Assembly: GCA_903854805.1 (NCBI GenBank)
Contig: CAINXK010000590.1
Span: 1-9,503, forward strand
Length of the DNA stretch: 9,503 nt
Source of the DNA: an uncultured Anaerolineae bacterium
GTDB taxonomy: Bacteria; Chloroflexota; Anaerolineae; Anaerolineales; Villigracilaceae
Direction: 5' to 3'
A program made the translations under genes and the position numbers. The notes beneath the pieces are model-generated. The model was not told the origin of the DNA. It saw nothing but the letters and a program-made list of their open reading frames with translations, and did not search any database. Below, in pieces: positions 1-7,400 of this stretch (positions within the stretch are counted from its first letter, which is position 1; every line of letters starts with the position of its first letter).

Positions 1-228
1 ATTGAGGTCTAGATATTCATAATACACATCAAGGCTAAGATCGCTGGCCTTGCCAAACTCCTCGCGCATCGCTTGCGCCGCGATCAGATTGTTAGCCAGA
101 TCAAATTGAAAAGGAGACAACACCAGCACCGTTTTCCGGGCCGGCGCAGCGGACACATGAGGTGTGCCCAGTGTCATCAAACAGCCGAGCAAGCCAGCCA
201 GAAGTAAAGACCGAATCAGAACTTTCAT
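1..228 (-). CDS. Periplasmic substrate-binding protein of sensor type, N-terminal part (partial)
   Basis: The reading frame starts at ATG 228 and stays open to the window edge, giving 76 residues; the C-terminus lies outside. The start is supported by a GAGGA ribosome-binding site about 7 nt upstream. Residues 1-27 form an export signal: a basic MKVLIR start, a hydrophobic LLLAGLLG core, and either a signal peptidase I site after VSA or a possible lipobox LLGC with Cys16. The mature part begins with a beta strand KTVLVLSPF and continues to a YYEYLDL motif. From recall, this pattern is typical of ABC-type uncharacterised substrate-binding proteins that accompany or are fused to PAS/histidine-kinase sensors. 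The ligand cannot be told. It lies downstream of the receiver-CheC operon on the same strand, with 137 nt between, so it may feed the same signalling pathway. Family assignment is moderate because only the first strand and helix are visible. Confidence 0.6.
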   Translation of the reverse strand, partial: MKVLIRSLLLAGLLGCLMTLGTPHVSAAPARKTVLVLSPFQFDLANNLIAAQAMREEFGKASDLSLDVYYEYLDLN

Positions 229-286
229 TGTGAATCCTCGTTGCCACTCAGCGTTTTCAGAAACCGATAGATAAAACCTGGCAAGC

Positions 287-312
287 AAAAAGACGGACTT
301 GCTGTTCAGTCC
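287..312 (-). terminator. Weak candidate Rho-independent terminator after cheC
   Basis: Read on the minus strand, GGACT (312-308) and AGTCC (299-295) can form a 5-bp stem with an 8-nt loop, followed by a T-rich run TCTTTTT at 293-287. It lies 54 nt past the stop of the CheC gene and upstream of the binding-protein gene, where it could end or attenuate the receiver-CheC transcript. The stem is short, so the call is tentative. Confidence 0.33.
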
Positions 313-365
313 AAAGGGTCGCGGTTACGTGTGTTTTGTCTGATTGGGAGCAAATCGCTACCTGT

Positions 366-968
366 TTAAATACCCATCGCCCGGTTCACCGCTTCCAGTA
401 ACAAATCCAGAGAACCAACTTCAAATACCAGGATGATATCGCCGACGATCGATTCGGATTCTATGGTAAAGCTGGTCTGCACCCAGACCACGTTTGCATC
501 GAACTGGGTTTGCCCGGAGGCGAGTAATACTTCAAAGGGGTTTTCTAGATAGATGGGCATGGAATAAAAAACATGGAGTTTGAGTTCATTGCCAATCGCG
601 CCCATCACGCCGTTGAGAACAATGTTGCCCACTTCGGTCAGTGTGCCCGCTCGCATTTCATTCAGAGCGGGTGAGTCAGCTTCAAAGCCTGTCAGGATGC
701 TCACAAGTTTGACGGCGCCTTCGGCTGGAAAAACGATAGACGCGTTTCCAGAAAAGGGTCCTTTGAATCCGAGCCGAACCGAGGAAAGGTCCCCGTGACC
801 CATCGATCGGATTTTGGACTGCAACTCATCATGATTCATCATTTCGACAACGGGCACGTTTAATTGGATACGAGAATTCATCATTGCATTCAGCACGCCG
901 GCCGCATGTCCGACGCCGATATTGACCATTTCCTTCAGAGAATCGATTTGACTAGGTAATAGGCGCAT
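366..968 (-). CDS. cheC: CheC-type phosphatase (CheY-P phosphatase family)
   Basis: This 200-aa protein matches the CheC/CheX/FliY phosphatase family, which dephosphorylates CheY-type receivers in the cytoplasm. Both halves of the CheC pseudo-repeat carry the signature of Glu, two residues, Asn, then 22 residues and Pro. Site 1 is D9-E13-N16-P39, within LKEMVNIGVGHAAG. Site 2 is E112-N115-P138, within LTEVGNIVLNGVMG, where the position normally Asp or Ser is Gly108. Two intact sites argue for CheC rather than CheX. I chose ATG 968 because AGGAG sits 7 nt upstream. Longer starts are in frame (ATG 986, and one at 1025) but lack a comparable site and would add a basic tail overlapping the receiver gene further. 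The start lies inside the end of the receiver gene (17-nt overlap), so translation is probably coupled and the receiver is the likely substrate. No other che or flagellar gene is visible, so a role in chemotaxis is not implied. Confidence 0.88.
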   Translation of the reverse strand: MRLLPSQIDSLKEMVNIGVGHAAGVLNAMMNSRIQLNVPVVEMMNHDELQSKIRSMGHGDLSSVRLGFKGPFSGNASIVFPAEGAVKLVSILTGFEADSPALNEMRAGTLTEVGNIVLNGVMGAIGNELKLHVFYSMPIYLENPFEVLLASGQTQFDANVVWVQTSFTIESESIVGDIILVFEVGSLDLLLEAVNRAMGI

Positions 969-1344
969 TTCCTGACTCCTTGCCATGGAATTGAAGGGCC
1001 TGCGCGATCGCCGCGAGCAAGTCATCTTCGCGGGAAGGTTTGTTCAAAAAAGCGACCGCCCCCAGAGCCAGGCATTCTTGTTTGGTCTCATCTTGAATAT
1101 CCGCTGTGTGAATGATGACGGGTAAGGTCAGGTGTTGTTTATGGAACTCACGCAGGACCTCTATGCCACCAACTTTGGGCATGAGCAGATCGAGCACCAT
1201 GCAATCGGGTTCAGTGCTTGCTGCCATGGACAGGCCTTCATCACCATCGTTGCCTTCAATCACCTCATACCCTGCAGCTTCGAGGATTTTTCGCAACTTG
1301 ATTCTCTGATACATTGAATCATCCACCAACAATACTCGTGCCAT
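952..1344 (-). CDS. Single-domain CheY-like response regulator
   Basis: The 130-aa protein is a stand-alone receiver domain with no output domain. All catalytic positions are visible: acidic pair D8-D9 (VLLVDDS), phosphoacceptor D52 (VLDLLMP), T80 in IIHTAD, and K102 in FLNKPS. It should accept phosphate from a histidine kinase and pass the signal by protein contact. It starts at ATG 1344 behind a very strong AAGGAGG ribosome-binding site 4 nt upstream. It is the first gene of a two-gene unit with the CheC-type phosphatase, overlapping it by 17 nt, so receiver and phosphatase are probably made together. No kinase is in the window; one may lie past the left edge near the sensor-type binding protein. 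The family call is certain, the partner and output unknown. I leave the symbol blank because a stand-alone receiver outside a che cluster need not be CheY. Confidence 0.93.
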   Translation of the reverse strand: MARVLLVDDSMYQRIKLRKILEAAGYEVIEGNDGDEGLSMAASTEPDCMVLDLLMPKVGGIEVLREFHKQHLTLPVIIHTADIQDETKQECLALGAVAFLNKPSREDDLLAAIAQALQFHGKESGNAPIT

Positions 1345-1440
1345 TTCTCCTCCTTGGACCGGGAAGTATCAACAAAATAAAGTTTGCTAAATTTGAGACT
1401 ATCCACACTTTCAATAAAAATAAAATACAACGAATATTAG
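1345..1440 (-). promoter_or_regulatory. AT-rich upstream region of the receiver-CheC operon
   Basis: The 96 nt upstream of the receiver gene are strongly AT-rich compared with the genes on either side. This is expected of a promoter region. On the minus strand TTGAAA (1414-1409) matches five of six bases of a sigma-70 type -35 box, but no good -10 hexamer lies at standard spacing. I therefore mark the region rather than a defined promoter. Confidence 0.28.
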
Positions 1441-1536
1441 TAATCTGCCAGAAAATTATCGTGAAGAATGTGTGAAAAATTCATAAAGAGATCTATAACG
1501 CCGCCCTTCAGATGAGCAAGGACGGAAGTCGAGGGG

Positions 1537-2580
1537 CGTGGGCGGGGTTTGCTTGGCATGCCGCTCCTGGTGATTCTCAGCATCGGCTTTTTGGCTGTCA
1601 GCGGGAGGTTTGGGCGCACCCCTGCTGGTTGTCTTTACAGTCGGCGCATTTGCCAAACTGAGCAACGTAGCCTTTGGGTTTTCGCTCTCGCAGTCGGCCA
1701 ACGCGATTGTCTACCAATCCCTGCCCGAGAATACCCGTGGACGTGTCCAGGCCACAGCGGAAGGCATTGTCCAGCCCATCGCGATTGGGCTGACCAGATT
1801 AAGCTTACTTGCCCTTACTGCGGGTTTATAATTGAGTTATGTTAGCCTGGCTTATGTCTTTTTGGGCCAGGGCCTGGCCTGGCTGCTGGTCATCTTCTTC
1901 TTGAGCGGTAATTATGTGCAGGCCCTGACGCGCGTCATCACCAAACGCCGCCTGGGCGAAGACGCCAATGTCCTGGCCGACCCCGCCAGCCTGAGCCTGC
2001 TGCGCAGCCGTTTGCAGGATGCCCATCCCGGCGTGGTGATCTACGCTATAAATAAACTCGAAGCGCTCGACGGGCAAGCTATCATTAGCAAACTTCCGGG
2101 TTTGATCCGGCACCCTGCGCCTGAAGTGCGGCGGGAAGCCTTCGACCGTATCGAGAGATTGAAACTCAAAGCCAAGATGAATGAAGTGCAAAATCAATTC
2201 CTGGCTGAGACTGATCCTGCGGTAAAAGAATCTGCTTTGCGCGCCTTGGGTGCCATTACAATTGATAACCAACACCTCATCCTGGCCCTCAACGAGACGG
2301 AACCCACATCCTGCGCGGCGCATTGATCGGGCTGTTAAAAACCAGAAACGAAACCCTCGCCAGCGAAAAACTGGCAGGTTTGCTCGCTTCGCCTTCGATG
2401 CTGGTTCCATCCGGCGGGTGCGTGAAGCCCTGCTGGCGGGTTCTCCAATTCAGGTTTCGTATGCGCTCGAAATCATAGATGTCCAACTCCCGGCCTAGTG
2501 GAAACCCTGGGTCATGCCGTTGCTCGAATACCTGCCCCCACTGGCCAGGAGTCAGCGTTTGGCGGCATTCTCCCCTGAAC
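1537..2580 (+). pseudogene. Decayed MFS/Npt-type transporter tail with HEAT-repeat region
   Basis: Protein-like sequence continues through this stretch but switches frame and meets stops. It opens with a membrane segment (GMPLLVILSIGFLA, from about 1549). After a frame change near 1600 comes a second segment with LLVVFTVGAFAKLSN and the motif ANAIVYQSLPENTRGRVQ. It passes an in-frame TAA (1829-1831) into a third membrane segment (LAWLLVIFFL). A soluble helical part follows with HEAT-like units such as DAHPGVVIYAINKLEAL and HPAPEVRREAFDRIERLK. The frame shifts again near 2290-2302 (segment HILRGALIGLLKT) and near 2400-2415, and a TAG stands at 2496-2498. From recall, the order fits large Npt1/Npt2-like nucleotide-transporter proteins with HEAT repeats. 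The N-terminal membrane helices are missing. At least three frame changes and two stops make function unlikely. It is the only gene-like tract on the plus strand. The downstream boundary is approximate. Confidence 0.72.
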
Positions 2581-2867
2581 GCTACCTGTCCGCTTCGGTC
2601 CGCGAGCAAATTGAGCAAGTCTACTACGGGCGCGTTAACCAAAAGGCCAAACTCGAAAACCTGATTAATAACCCATTGTTCCTGCAAAATGCAGCGGGGC
2701 ATCCCGCCTTCTATTCAGATCACGGTGCGGTACATGTCCGCGATGTTGCCAAACAAATCCTGCGGGTTTCGCAAACGATTATCGGCGTCTTAATTCCGCA
2801 GCGCAGCGCCCAACAGATGGACTTGTTTCTCTACGGCTATGGTGTGGCGTTGGCATATCTGCACGAT
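2581..2867 (+). pseudogene. HD-type phosphohydrolase fragment
   Basis: The frame that leaves the HEAT-like region stays open and enters a different kind of sequence: REQIEQVYYGRV, then HPAFYSDHGAVHVRDVAKQIL, then YGYGVALAYLHDI. The ordered DHG, HVRD and final HD motifs resemble the metal-binding start of HD-superfamily phosphohydrolase domains, with His70, His74 and the His117-Asp118 pair counted from the Met at 2514. Only the first metal ligands are present. The sequence breaks off directly after HDI, where HD domains usually continue with a glycine-rich turn and further His/Asp ligands, so the fragment cannot form a complete active site. It may have belonged to the same large protein as the HEAT part or to a separate gene; the sequence does not settle this. 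The start coordinate is approximate. Confidence 0.5.
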
Positions 2868-2996
2868 ATAATTGTGCGCGGCAAGCAAGGAATTTCACCA
2901 GAAAGCACCTTCCTTTTTGCCGAAGCTTCTGGCACCAGCTCGGAATTTTGGCTCAACCTGCAATTTAATTATGATCGGATACCGGCCAAATATTAA
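2868..2996 (+). pseudogene. higA: HigA-type antitoxin fragment (C-terminal part)
   Basis: Directly after the HD motif, in the same open frame, the protein changes to IVRGKQGISPES, then FAEASGTSSEFWLNLQ and NYD, ending at a TAA stop (2994-2996). The run GKxGISPE followed by GTSxEFWLNLQxxYD is a hallmark of HigA/VapI-type Xre antitoxins, where it covers the recognition helix region and the C-terminal helix. About 42 residues remain of a protein that is usually near 100. The N-terminal helix-turn-helix start is missing and no HigB toxin frame is visible nearby. It therefore looks like a remnant captured in a deletion or illegitimate joining event, not a working antitoxin. The motif match is from recall but is distinctive. 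Confidence 0.68.
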
Positions 2997-3036
2997 CAGC
3001 AAGGGGCGTTTATTGTTTGCACTTCAACTCAGTTAA

Positions 3037-3912
3037 TTATTTCGCGTCATCATTTTCCCGATAGGCCGCTTCAATCGCTTTTTTGCTGATAATTTGATAT
3101 GCACTCCTCAGCAATGACTCCAGCCCCGGCGCGGGAACGAAACTCGCTTCACCCAAGCGCTTGAGCAGAGGCATTTCGATCGCGGGTGGCCGAATCGAAA
3201 CAGAGAATCCTTCCAGGGGAGCTGATAGATCCCAAAAATGCGTCATCTGCTCATCCAGCGGGATCACGGTTTCGGGTTCTTCCAGCACTTCTTCCGCAAA
3301 CTCCATTTCACCGGCGCGGCGTTGACGGAGTGCCGCCAGCACCTGTTCCTGAGTCCTGCCTCGCAGCCGAAAAATCAAAAACGGGTCTTCGTCGAAGCTT
3401 TCGCCGAGAATATAGTGAGTCGCCGCAACATGCTTGCATGGATTAGCATAATCAGGGCAGGAGCAGTCTGTTTTTAAATCATCACGCCGCGAGGGGAACA
3501 GACTGACTTTCGCCGCTTCAAAGGCTTGTTCAATCTCCTGTGGCATTTCACCCGCCAGGAGTTGCGCAGTGAAAATAGCTTGCTCAGCCAGGGCATCAAT
3601 TACTTTATCCCATTGAACATCGCTCAACGGCGCAATCTGGATTTTTATTTTGTACGGCGTACTGCGCGACCCTTGCACCCGTGCCGCGATCCCGTCTTTG
3701 GTTTCTTCAATCGAAAGCACTTGGCCTTTGCGGGCATAACTGCGCCCACGTGTCAGCCGCCCAGAATCAACCAGCCGCTCCAGTGCAGCAATCCAGCGCT
3801 CTGCCCACCAGCTTTTGGCAAACGCCCCACGTTGACTGCGAGCCTTAATACCACCCTCGGCTACTTTGGGTTTGCTTGGTTTGTAGTAATCGTCATAATC
3901 TCGCCAGGACAT
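3037..3912 (-). CDS. SWIM zinc-finger protein, partner of the SNF2 helicase
   Basis: This 291-aa cytoplasmic protein contains one SWIM zinc finger, CSCPDYANPCKH (about residues 150-161, ligands C150, C152, C159, H161), a fold linked to DNA or protein binding. The N-terminal part (KSWWAERWIAALERL, then GRSYARKGQVLSIE) is the conserved front end usual in stand-alone bacterial SWIM proteins. The C-terminal half is acidic and helical without a motif I can name. I start at ATG 3912 because GAGG lies 5 nt upstream; an in-frame TTG at 3927 would add five residues but has no good ribosome-binding site. It follows the SNF2 gene by 85 nt on the same strand. This order recalls the ywqA-ywqB pair of Bacillus subtilis, suggesting that the two work together on DNA. 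The exact role of the pair is not established. No terminator is obvious in the 40 nt that separate it from the convergent pseudogene. Confidence 0.87.
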   Translation of the reverse strand: MSWRDYDDYYKPSKPKVAEGGIKARSQRGAFAKSWWAERWIAALERLVDSGRLTRGRSYARKGQVLSIEETKDGIAARVQGSRSTPYKIKIQIAPLSDVQWDKVIDALAEQAIFTAQLLAGEMPQEIEQAFEAAKVSLFPSRRDDLKTDCSCPDYANPCKHVAATHYILGESFDEDPFLIFRLRGRTQEQVLAALRQRRAGEMEFAEEVLEEPETVIPLDEQMTHFWDLSAPLEGFSVSIRPPAIEMPLLKRLGEASFVPAPGLESLLRSAYQIISKKAIEAAYRENDDAK

Positions 3913-3939
3913 TTTTGCCTCGCTCAAAACCGGAATAGC

Positions 3940-3989
3940 GAACCCCGAGAGAGCAAAGAAAACCGTTCTGCTTTGCGCTCTTATGGTTC
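3940..3989 (-). repeat. Long imperfect hairpin between the SNF2 and SWIM genes
   Basis: On the minus strand an outer stem GAACC/GGTTC (3989-3985 with 3944-3940) encloses an inner stem AGAGCGCAAAG against CTTTGCTCT, with one mismatch, around a 12-nt loop. The hairpin nearly fills the gap between the two genes. No T-run follows it on the minus strand, so it is not a standard terminator. It may protect or process the mRNA, adjusting SWIM expression relative to SNF2. The structure is visible in the bases; the role is inference. Confidence 0.5.
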
Positions 3990-3997
3990 AAAAAACG

Positions 3998-6900
3998 TTA
4001 TCTGCGCAAATTGACGGCTTTCCGCAATTCATCGGTACTCATCTCAGTAATCCAATTTTCGCCCGAACCCACCACCGCTTGCGCCAGACCCTTCTTCGAC
4101 TCAATCATGTCATCAATCATCTCTTCTAATGTACCCGTGGTAACGAATTTATGCACCTGCACATTCTGTTTCTGCCCGATACGAAAAGCCCGGTCAGTGG
4201 CCTGGTCTTCAACAGCCGGGTTCCACCAGCGGTCAAAATGAAATACGTGATTGGCGCGGGTCAGGTTCAAACCCGTCCCGCCCGCCTTGAGTGACAGAAT
4301 AAACACCGGCGGGGCATGCTCATCTTCCTGAAAACGCTTCACCATTTGGTCGCGAGCCTTCGTGGATGTGCCACCGTGCAAAAACTGAGTCGCCGAGCCA
4401 AATGCCCTCGGCAAGTAGTCGGCCAACATCTGGCCCATTTCAGCGAACTGCGTAAAAATCAATGCCCGGTCGCCCTCTGCCAACATTTCTTCCAGCAATT
4501 CGCCCAGCCGCTCCAGTTTTCCACTGCGATTATCCAATGCAACGTCCGAGCCGCCCCTACCCGTCTGATGCAAATACTGGACCGGATGGTTGCAAATCTG
4601 CTTCAACTGCATCAGCATACTCAGCACCAACCCACGCCGCTGCATCCCATCTTCTTCCTCAATCCGTTTCATGCCATTTTGCACTACGGCTTCATACAGT
4701 GTGGCCTGTTCCTCGGTTAGCGTACAGTAGACCTTGGTTTCTACTTTTTCGGGCAAATCGGTAATCACACGCGGATCTGTTTTGACGCGTCGCAAAATGA
4801 AGGGCGTAGTCAACTGTTTCAACTGCGCCAGCGCCGCTTGGTCGTGGTAACGCTCAATTGGCAAGGCAAAATTCTCGCGGAAAGCCTTACGCGCCCCCAG
4901 ATAGCCAGGGTTCAGGAAGTGCATGATCGACCACAACTCCGAAAGCCTGTTCTCCACTGGCGTGCCGGTCAGCGCAATTCGGAATTCGGCATCAATCTTG
5001 CGGATGGCCTGAGTCTGCTTGGTGTCTGGATTCTTAATATTCTGCGCTTCGTCCAGGATTACTGCCAACCATTTGATGGATTGGATCGATTCAGCATCCA
5101 GGCGCGCCACCGGATAACTGGTCAGGACCACATCATTGTCTTTGATCGCTTCGCGGAAATCACTTCCCTTTAGCCGGTCTGCACCCCGATGAATGTAGGT
5201 TTGCAACCCAGGCGCAAATTTGCCAATTTCTCGCTCCCAGTTGGTTACCACCGAAGTGGGCGCAATCAGCAAGGCCGGGGCAGAGCTTTGTGTCCGTCCT
5301 TCTTTTTCATGGAGCAGCAGCGAAATCGTCTGAATGGTCTTTCCCAGCCCCATGTCGTCTGCCAGGCACGCGCCCAACCCCCAGCGACGCAAAAATGTCA
5401 GCCACGAATAGCCATATTTTTGGTATGGACGCAGTTGGGCGATCAGTCCTTCAGGTTGTGGTAATTCTTCCAGCTTTTCCGACTGCGAGAATCGTTCCAG
5501 CCACTCTGACAACCAGCCTTCCGAATCCACCGATTCAATCGGCAGCCCGCCCGCTGATGTTTCTCCGCCCATTCCCAGCCGCATCGCTTCGAGCAGGCTG
5601 ATCTCACCTTCAAGCTGCTTCCTATCCCAGAATTTAATCGCAGCTTCGATCTGTTCAGCATCCAACGTCACCCACTGTCCACGGATCTGTACCAAAGGCG
5701 ATTTTAATTTTGCCAGTATCTTGAACTCAGCTTCGGTTAGCTCCGTTTCACCGAGCGAAAGTTTCCACTGGTAATTAACCAGGTTTTCCATCGTCATCCG
5801 GCCTGGCGCGGCCTGCTCATTTTTGGATTTCAGCTTAACTTTAACGCCCAGCCTGGCACCTTTCTTGTTCCACCACGGGGGCACGAGAATTCCAAAGCCT
5901 GCGCCTTCCAACAGCGGGGCGGTTTCGCGCAAGAAAGTATACGCCACGCCTGTATCCACAGCCAGCTCGGTGGGGAGCTTGCTTCTCAGGCTCTCAGTGA
6001 TAGGCGAAAATAGTCTGGCCGCGTACCCCAATCCGGCCAGAAGTTTTTCCTGGGGCTGTTCAAAACGGTGACCGAGATGGGTGAGCACGCCCTTGGTCTT
6101 TTTCCAGACTTCCTCTGCCGGGATCATTAAACTTGGGTCGTCCTTGGCCTGAATCAGATAATGCAACCTCCAGGGTTCGTTTTGCAAAGCGGGCGATTCC
6201 AACCTGAAGGCAATCCGAAAAGCAGCATCCCCAGCAACGTGTAGATTGCGCATCCAGGCGCGCTGACTGGAAACCAACGCACGCATTTGGTTGGGGGGAA
6301 GTATCGTGATCGGATTTTCGCGAAATAAGGATACCAGCCAACTGTAGGCGGGGGCGTCATCGCTGCGAGAGAACTTCGGGGCAGCAGGTTTGCCCCAGGC
6401 GCGCGCAAGCGAGTCACAGAAGGTGTTAAGAAAACTACTCAATAGGACTTTGGGAGATATCTCAGGGATTTCAGCGCGGCAGATCGCAGGCATGGCGCCG
6501 ATAAGTTGCACTATTCTGGTCGCATCCTTGGGAGAGTCCAACACCGGCAGCCAACAGGCATCAGCTCCAACCATTACCGGTACCAGTTTATGCGTGGAAA
6601 GGGTCTCCAATACCAGGGATGCGACCATGCTCCAGTAACGGAGGGTCGCAGACGGGGCAAATTGTGCGCTTGAATCAGATTCGGGCGTGCCAAAGGCAAA
6701 TAAAGTGCTGAGCGCTTTTTCGGGCGGCAAAAAGATTCCATCCACCAAAAAGGGGGCCAGCGCCGGATTTTCGGTGTCGATTTCCCAATTGTGCACAAGC
6801 ATCGGCGAAGGCAATGGAATACCCCGGACTGCGGGCAAACGTAATGTCAGTTTGCGTCTTTCGCCGGGTAAGTTTGGCACAACACAAAACGGATGGTCTT

Positions 6901-7021
6901 TTGGTTTTGGGTTCTTTGCCACACGTCCACGTGAGGGGGTCAAAACGGTGGCATCGGGGGTTTCTGCCCAAAAGAACAGGCCGGGCTCAGCGGGTGAATA
7001 ATGCGCGTGGATGATGTTCAT
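3998..7021 (-). CDS. SNF2-family DNA-dependent ATPase (HepA/YwqA-like helicase)
   Basis: The 1007-aa protein is a complete SNF2 ATPase expected to translocate on double-stranded DNA. Motifs in order: Walker A DDMGLGKT (555-562), LLIAPTSVVTNWERE (about 584-598), Walker B DEAQ (657-660), LTGTPVEN (684-691), FILRRVKTD (about 741-749), QICNHP (about 808-813), ALIFTQF (853-859), LKAGGTGLNL (911-920) and QATDRAFRIGQ (940-950). All motor residues look intact. Residues 1 to about 510 are the long N-terminal region typical of bacterial SNF2 proteins with a SNF2-helicase-associated domain (about 370-480, including GFGILVPPWW). The ATG at 7021 fits the family length, although no clear Shine-Dalgarno sequence precedes it. 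It is followed by the SWIM gene, probably in one transcript. Roles reported for related proteins include transcription recycling, repair and phage defence; nothing here decides among them. No methylase or nuclease partner is present, so a DISARM-type system is not supported. Confidence 0.95.
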   Translation of the reverse strand: MNIIHAHYSPAEPGLFFWAETPDATVLTPSRGRVAKNPKPKDHPFCVVPNLPGERRKLTLRLPAVRGIPLPSPMLVHNWEIDTENPALAPFLVDGIFLPPEKALSTLFAFGTPESDSSAQFAPSATLRYWSMVASLVLETLSTHKLVPVMVGADACWLPVLDSPKDATRIVQLIGAMPAICRAEIPEISPKVLLSSFLNTFCDSLARAWGKPAAPKFSRSDDAPAYSWLVSLFRENPITILPPNQMRALVSSQRAWMRNLHVAGDAAFRIAFRLESPALQNEPWRLHYLIQAKDDPSLMIPAEEVWKKTKGVLTHLGHRFEQPQEKLLAGLGYAARLFSPITESLRSKLPTELAVDTGVAYTFLRETAPLLEGAGFGILVPPWWNKKGARLGVKVKLKSKNEQAAPGRMTMENLVNYQWKLSLGETELTEAEFKILAKLKSPLVQIRGQWVTLDAEQIEAAIKFWDRKQLEGEISLLEAMRLGMGGETSAGGLPIESVDSEGWLSEWLERFSQSEKLEELPQPEGLIAQLRPYQKYGYSWLTFLRRWGLGACLADDMGLGKTIQTISLLLHEKEGRTQSSAPALLIAPTSVVTNWEREIGKFAPGLQTYIHRGADRLKGSDFREAIKDNDVVLTSYPVARLDAESIQSIKWLAVILDEAQNIKNPDTKQTQAIRKIDAEFRIALTGTPVENRLSELWSIMHFLNPGYLGARKAFRENFALPIERYHDQAALAQLKQLTTPFILRRVKTDPRVITDLPEKVETKVYCTLTEEQATLYEAVVQNGMKRIEEEDGMQRRGLVLSMLMQLKQICNHPVQYLHQTGRGGSDVALDNRSGKLERLGELLEEMLAEGDRALIFTQFAEMGQMLADYLPRAFGSATQFLHGGTSTKARDQMVKRFQEDEHAPPVFILSLKAGGTGLNLTRANHVFHFDRWWNPAVEDQATDRAFRIGQKQNVQVHKFVTTGTLEEMIDDMIESKKGLAQAVVGSGENWITEMSTDELRKAVNLRR

Positions 7022-7129
7022 AGGAAATTTTTAAAACAAATTGGTTGGATTAGTGTTGGCGGCTGCTTGTTTGAGAAACCGAGCCTGCAGATGAACTTAA
7101 ATTAATGATACTTCATTACTCCGAAAACG

Positions 7130-7157
7130 TTAATAAATTGATGAAATAATGTATCAA
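7130..7157 (-). promoter_or_regulatory. Candidate promoter for the SNF2-SWIM unit
   Basis: On the minus strand TTGATA (7157-7152) and TATTAA (7135-7130) are separated by 16 nt in AT-rich DNA about 109 nt upstream of the SNF2 start. They match the sigma-70 boxes at four of six positions each. The -35 box overlaps a palindrome TTGAT-N10-ATCAA (7138-7157). A second palindrome TAATGA-TACT-TCATTA (7103-7118) lies just downstream, a layout that could serve as operator sites. No regulator can be named. Confidence 0.33.
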
Positions 7158-7400
7158 AATCACGTAGCGAACCTGCACCTCCCAGTATTCGGGATCATCT
7201 AGCGAAACCAAACATCACGCATCACAATCTGGTATTAATATTCGTGCTGGGTGGTCGGTCCGAAATTGGTAATATCTGAAAAGGAACCATAGTTCCACGG
7301 TTCGCAGGTGACAATACATTCGATGGCGATTTCGTTGATCCTATTACATTCTCCTGGTTGGTAGAATTGGTTAGCCCGGGCAGAGATCGGGGCCAGAAAG

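Noticed and set aside
1826..2410. 194-codon minus-strand frame opposite the HEAT-like region
   Set aside because: The plus strand shows recognisable membrane and HEAT-like sequence here, so this is its mirror image. Long, but it has no family resemblance.
2868..2996. Functional antitoxin
   Set aside because: Only about the last 42 residues exist, the N-terminal helix-turn-helix start is missing, and no toxin frame is adjacent.
3526..4014. 162-codon plus-strand frame over the SWIM gene start and the intergenic hairpin
   Set aside because: Antisense to an intact gene with zinc-finger ligands; contains no domain and no ribosome-binding site.
4316..4720. 134-codon plus-strand frame inside the SNF2 gene
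   Set aside because: Lies antisense to the conserved helicase C-terminal motifs; its residue pattern is what the complementary strand of a real gene gives.
3998..7021. DISARM or other known SNF2-containing defence system
   Set aside because: No methylase, phospholipase-D-like protein or DUF1998 partner is present; only a SWIM protein accompanies the SNF2 gene.
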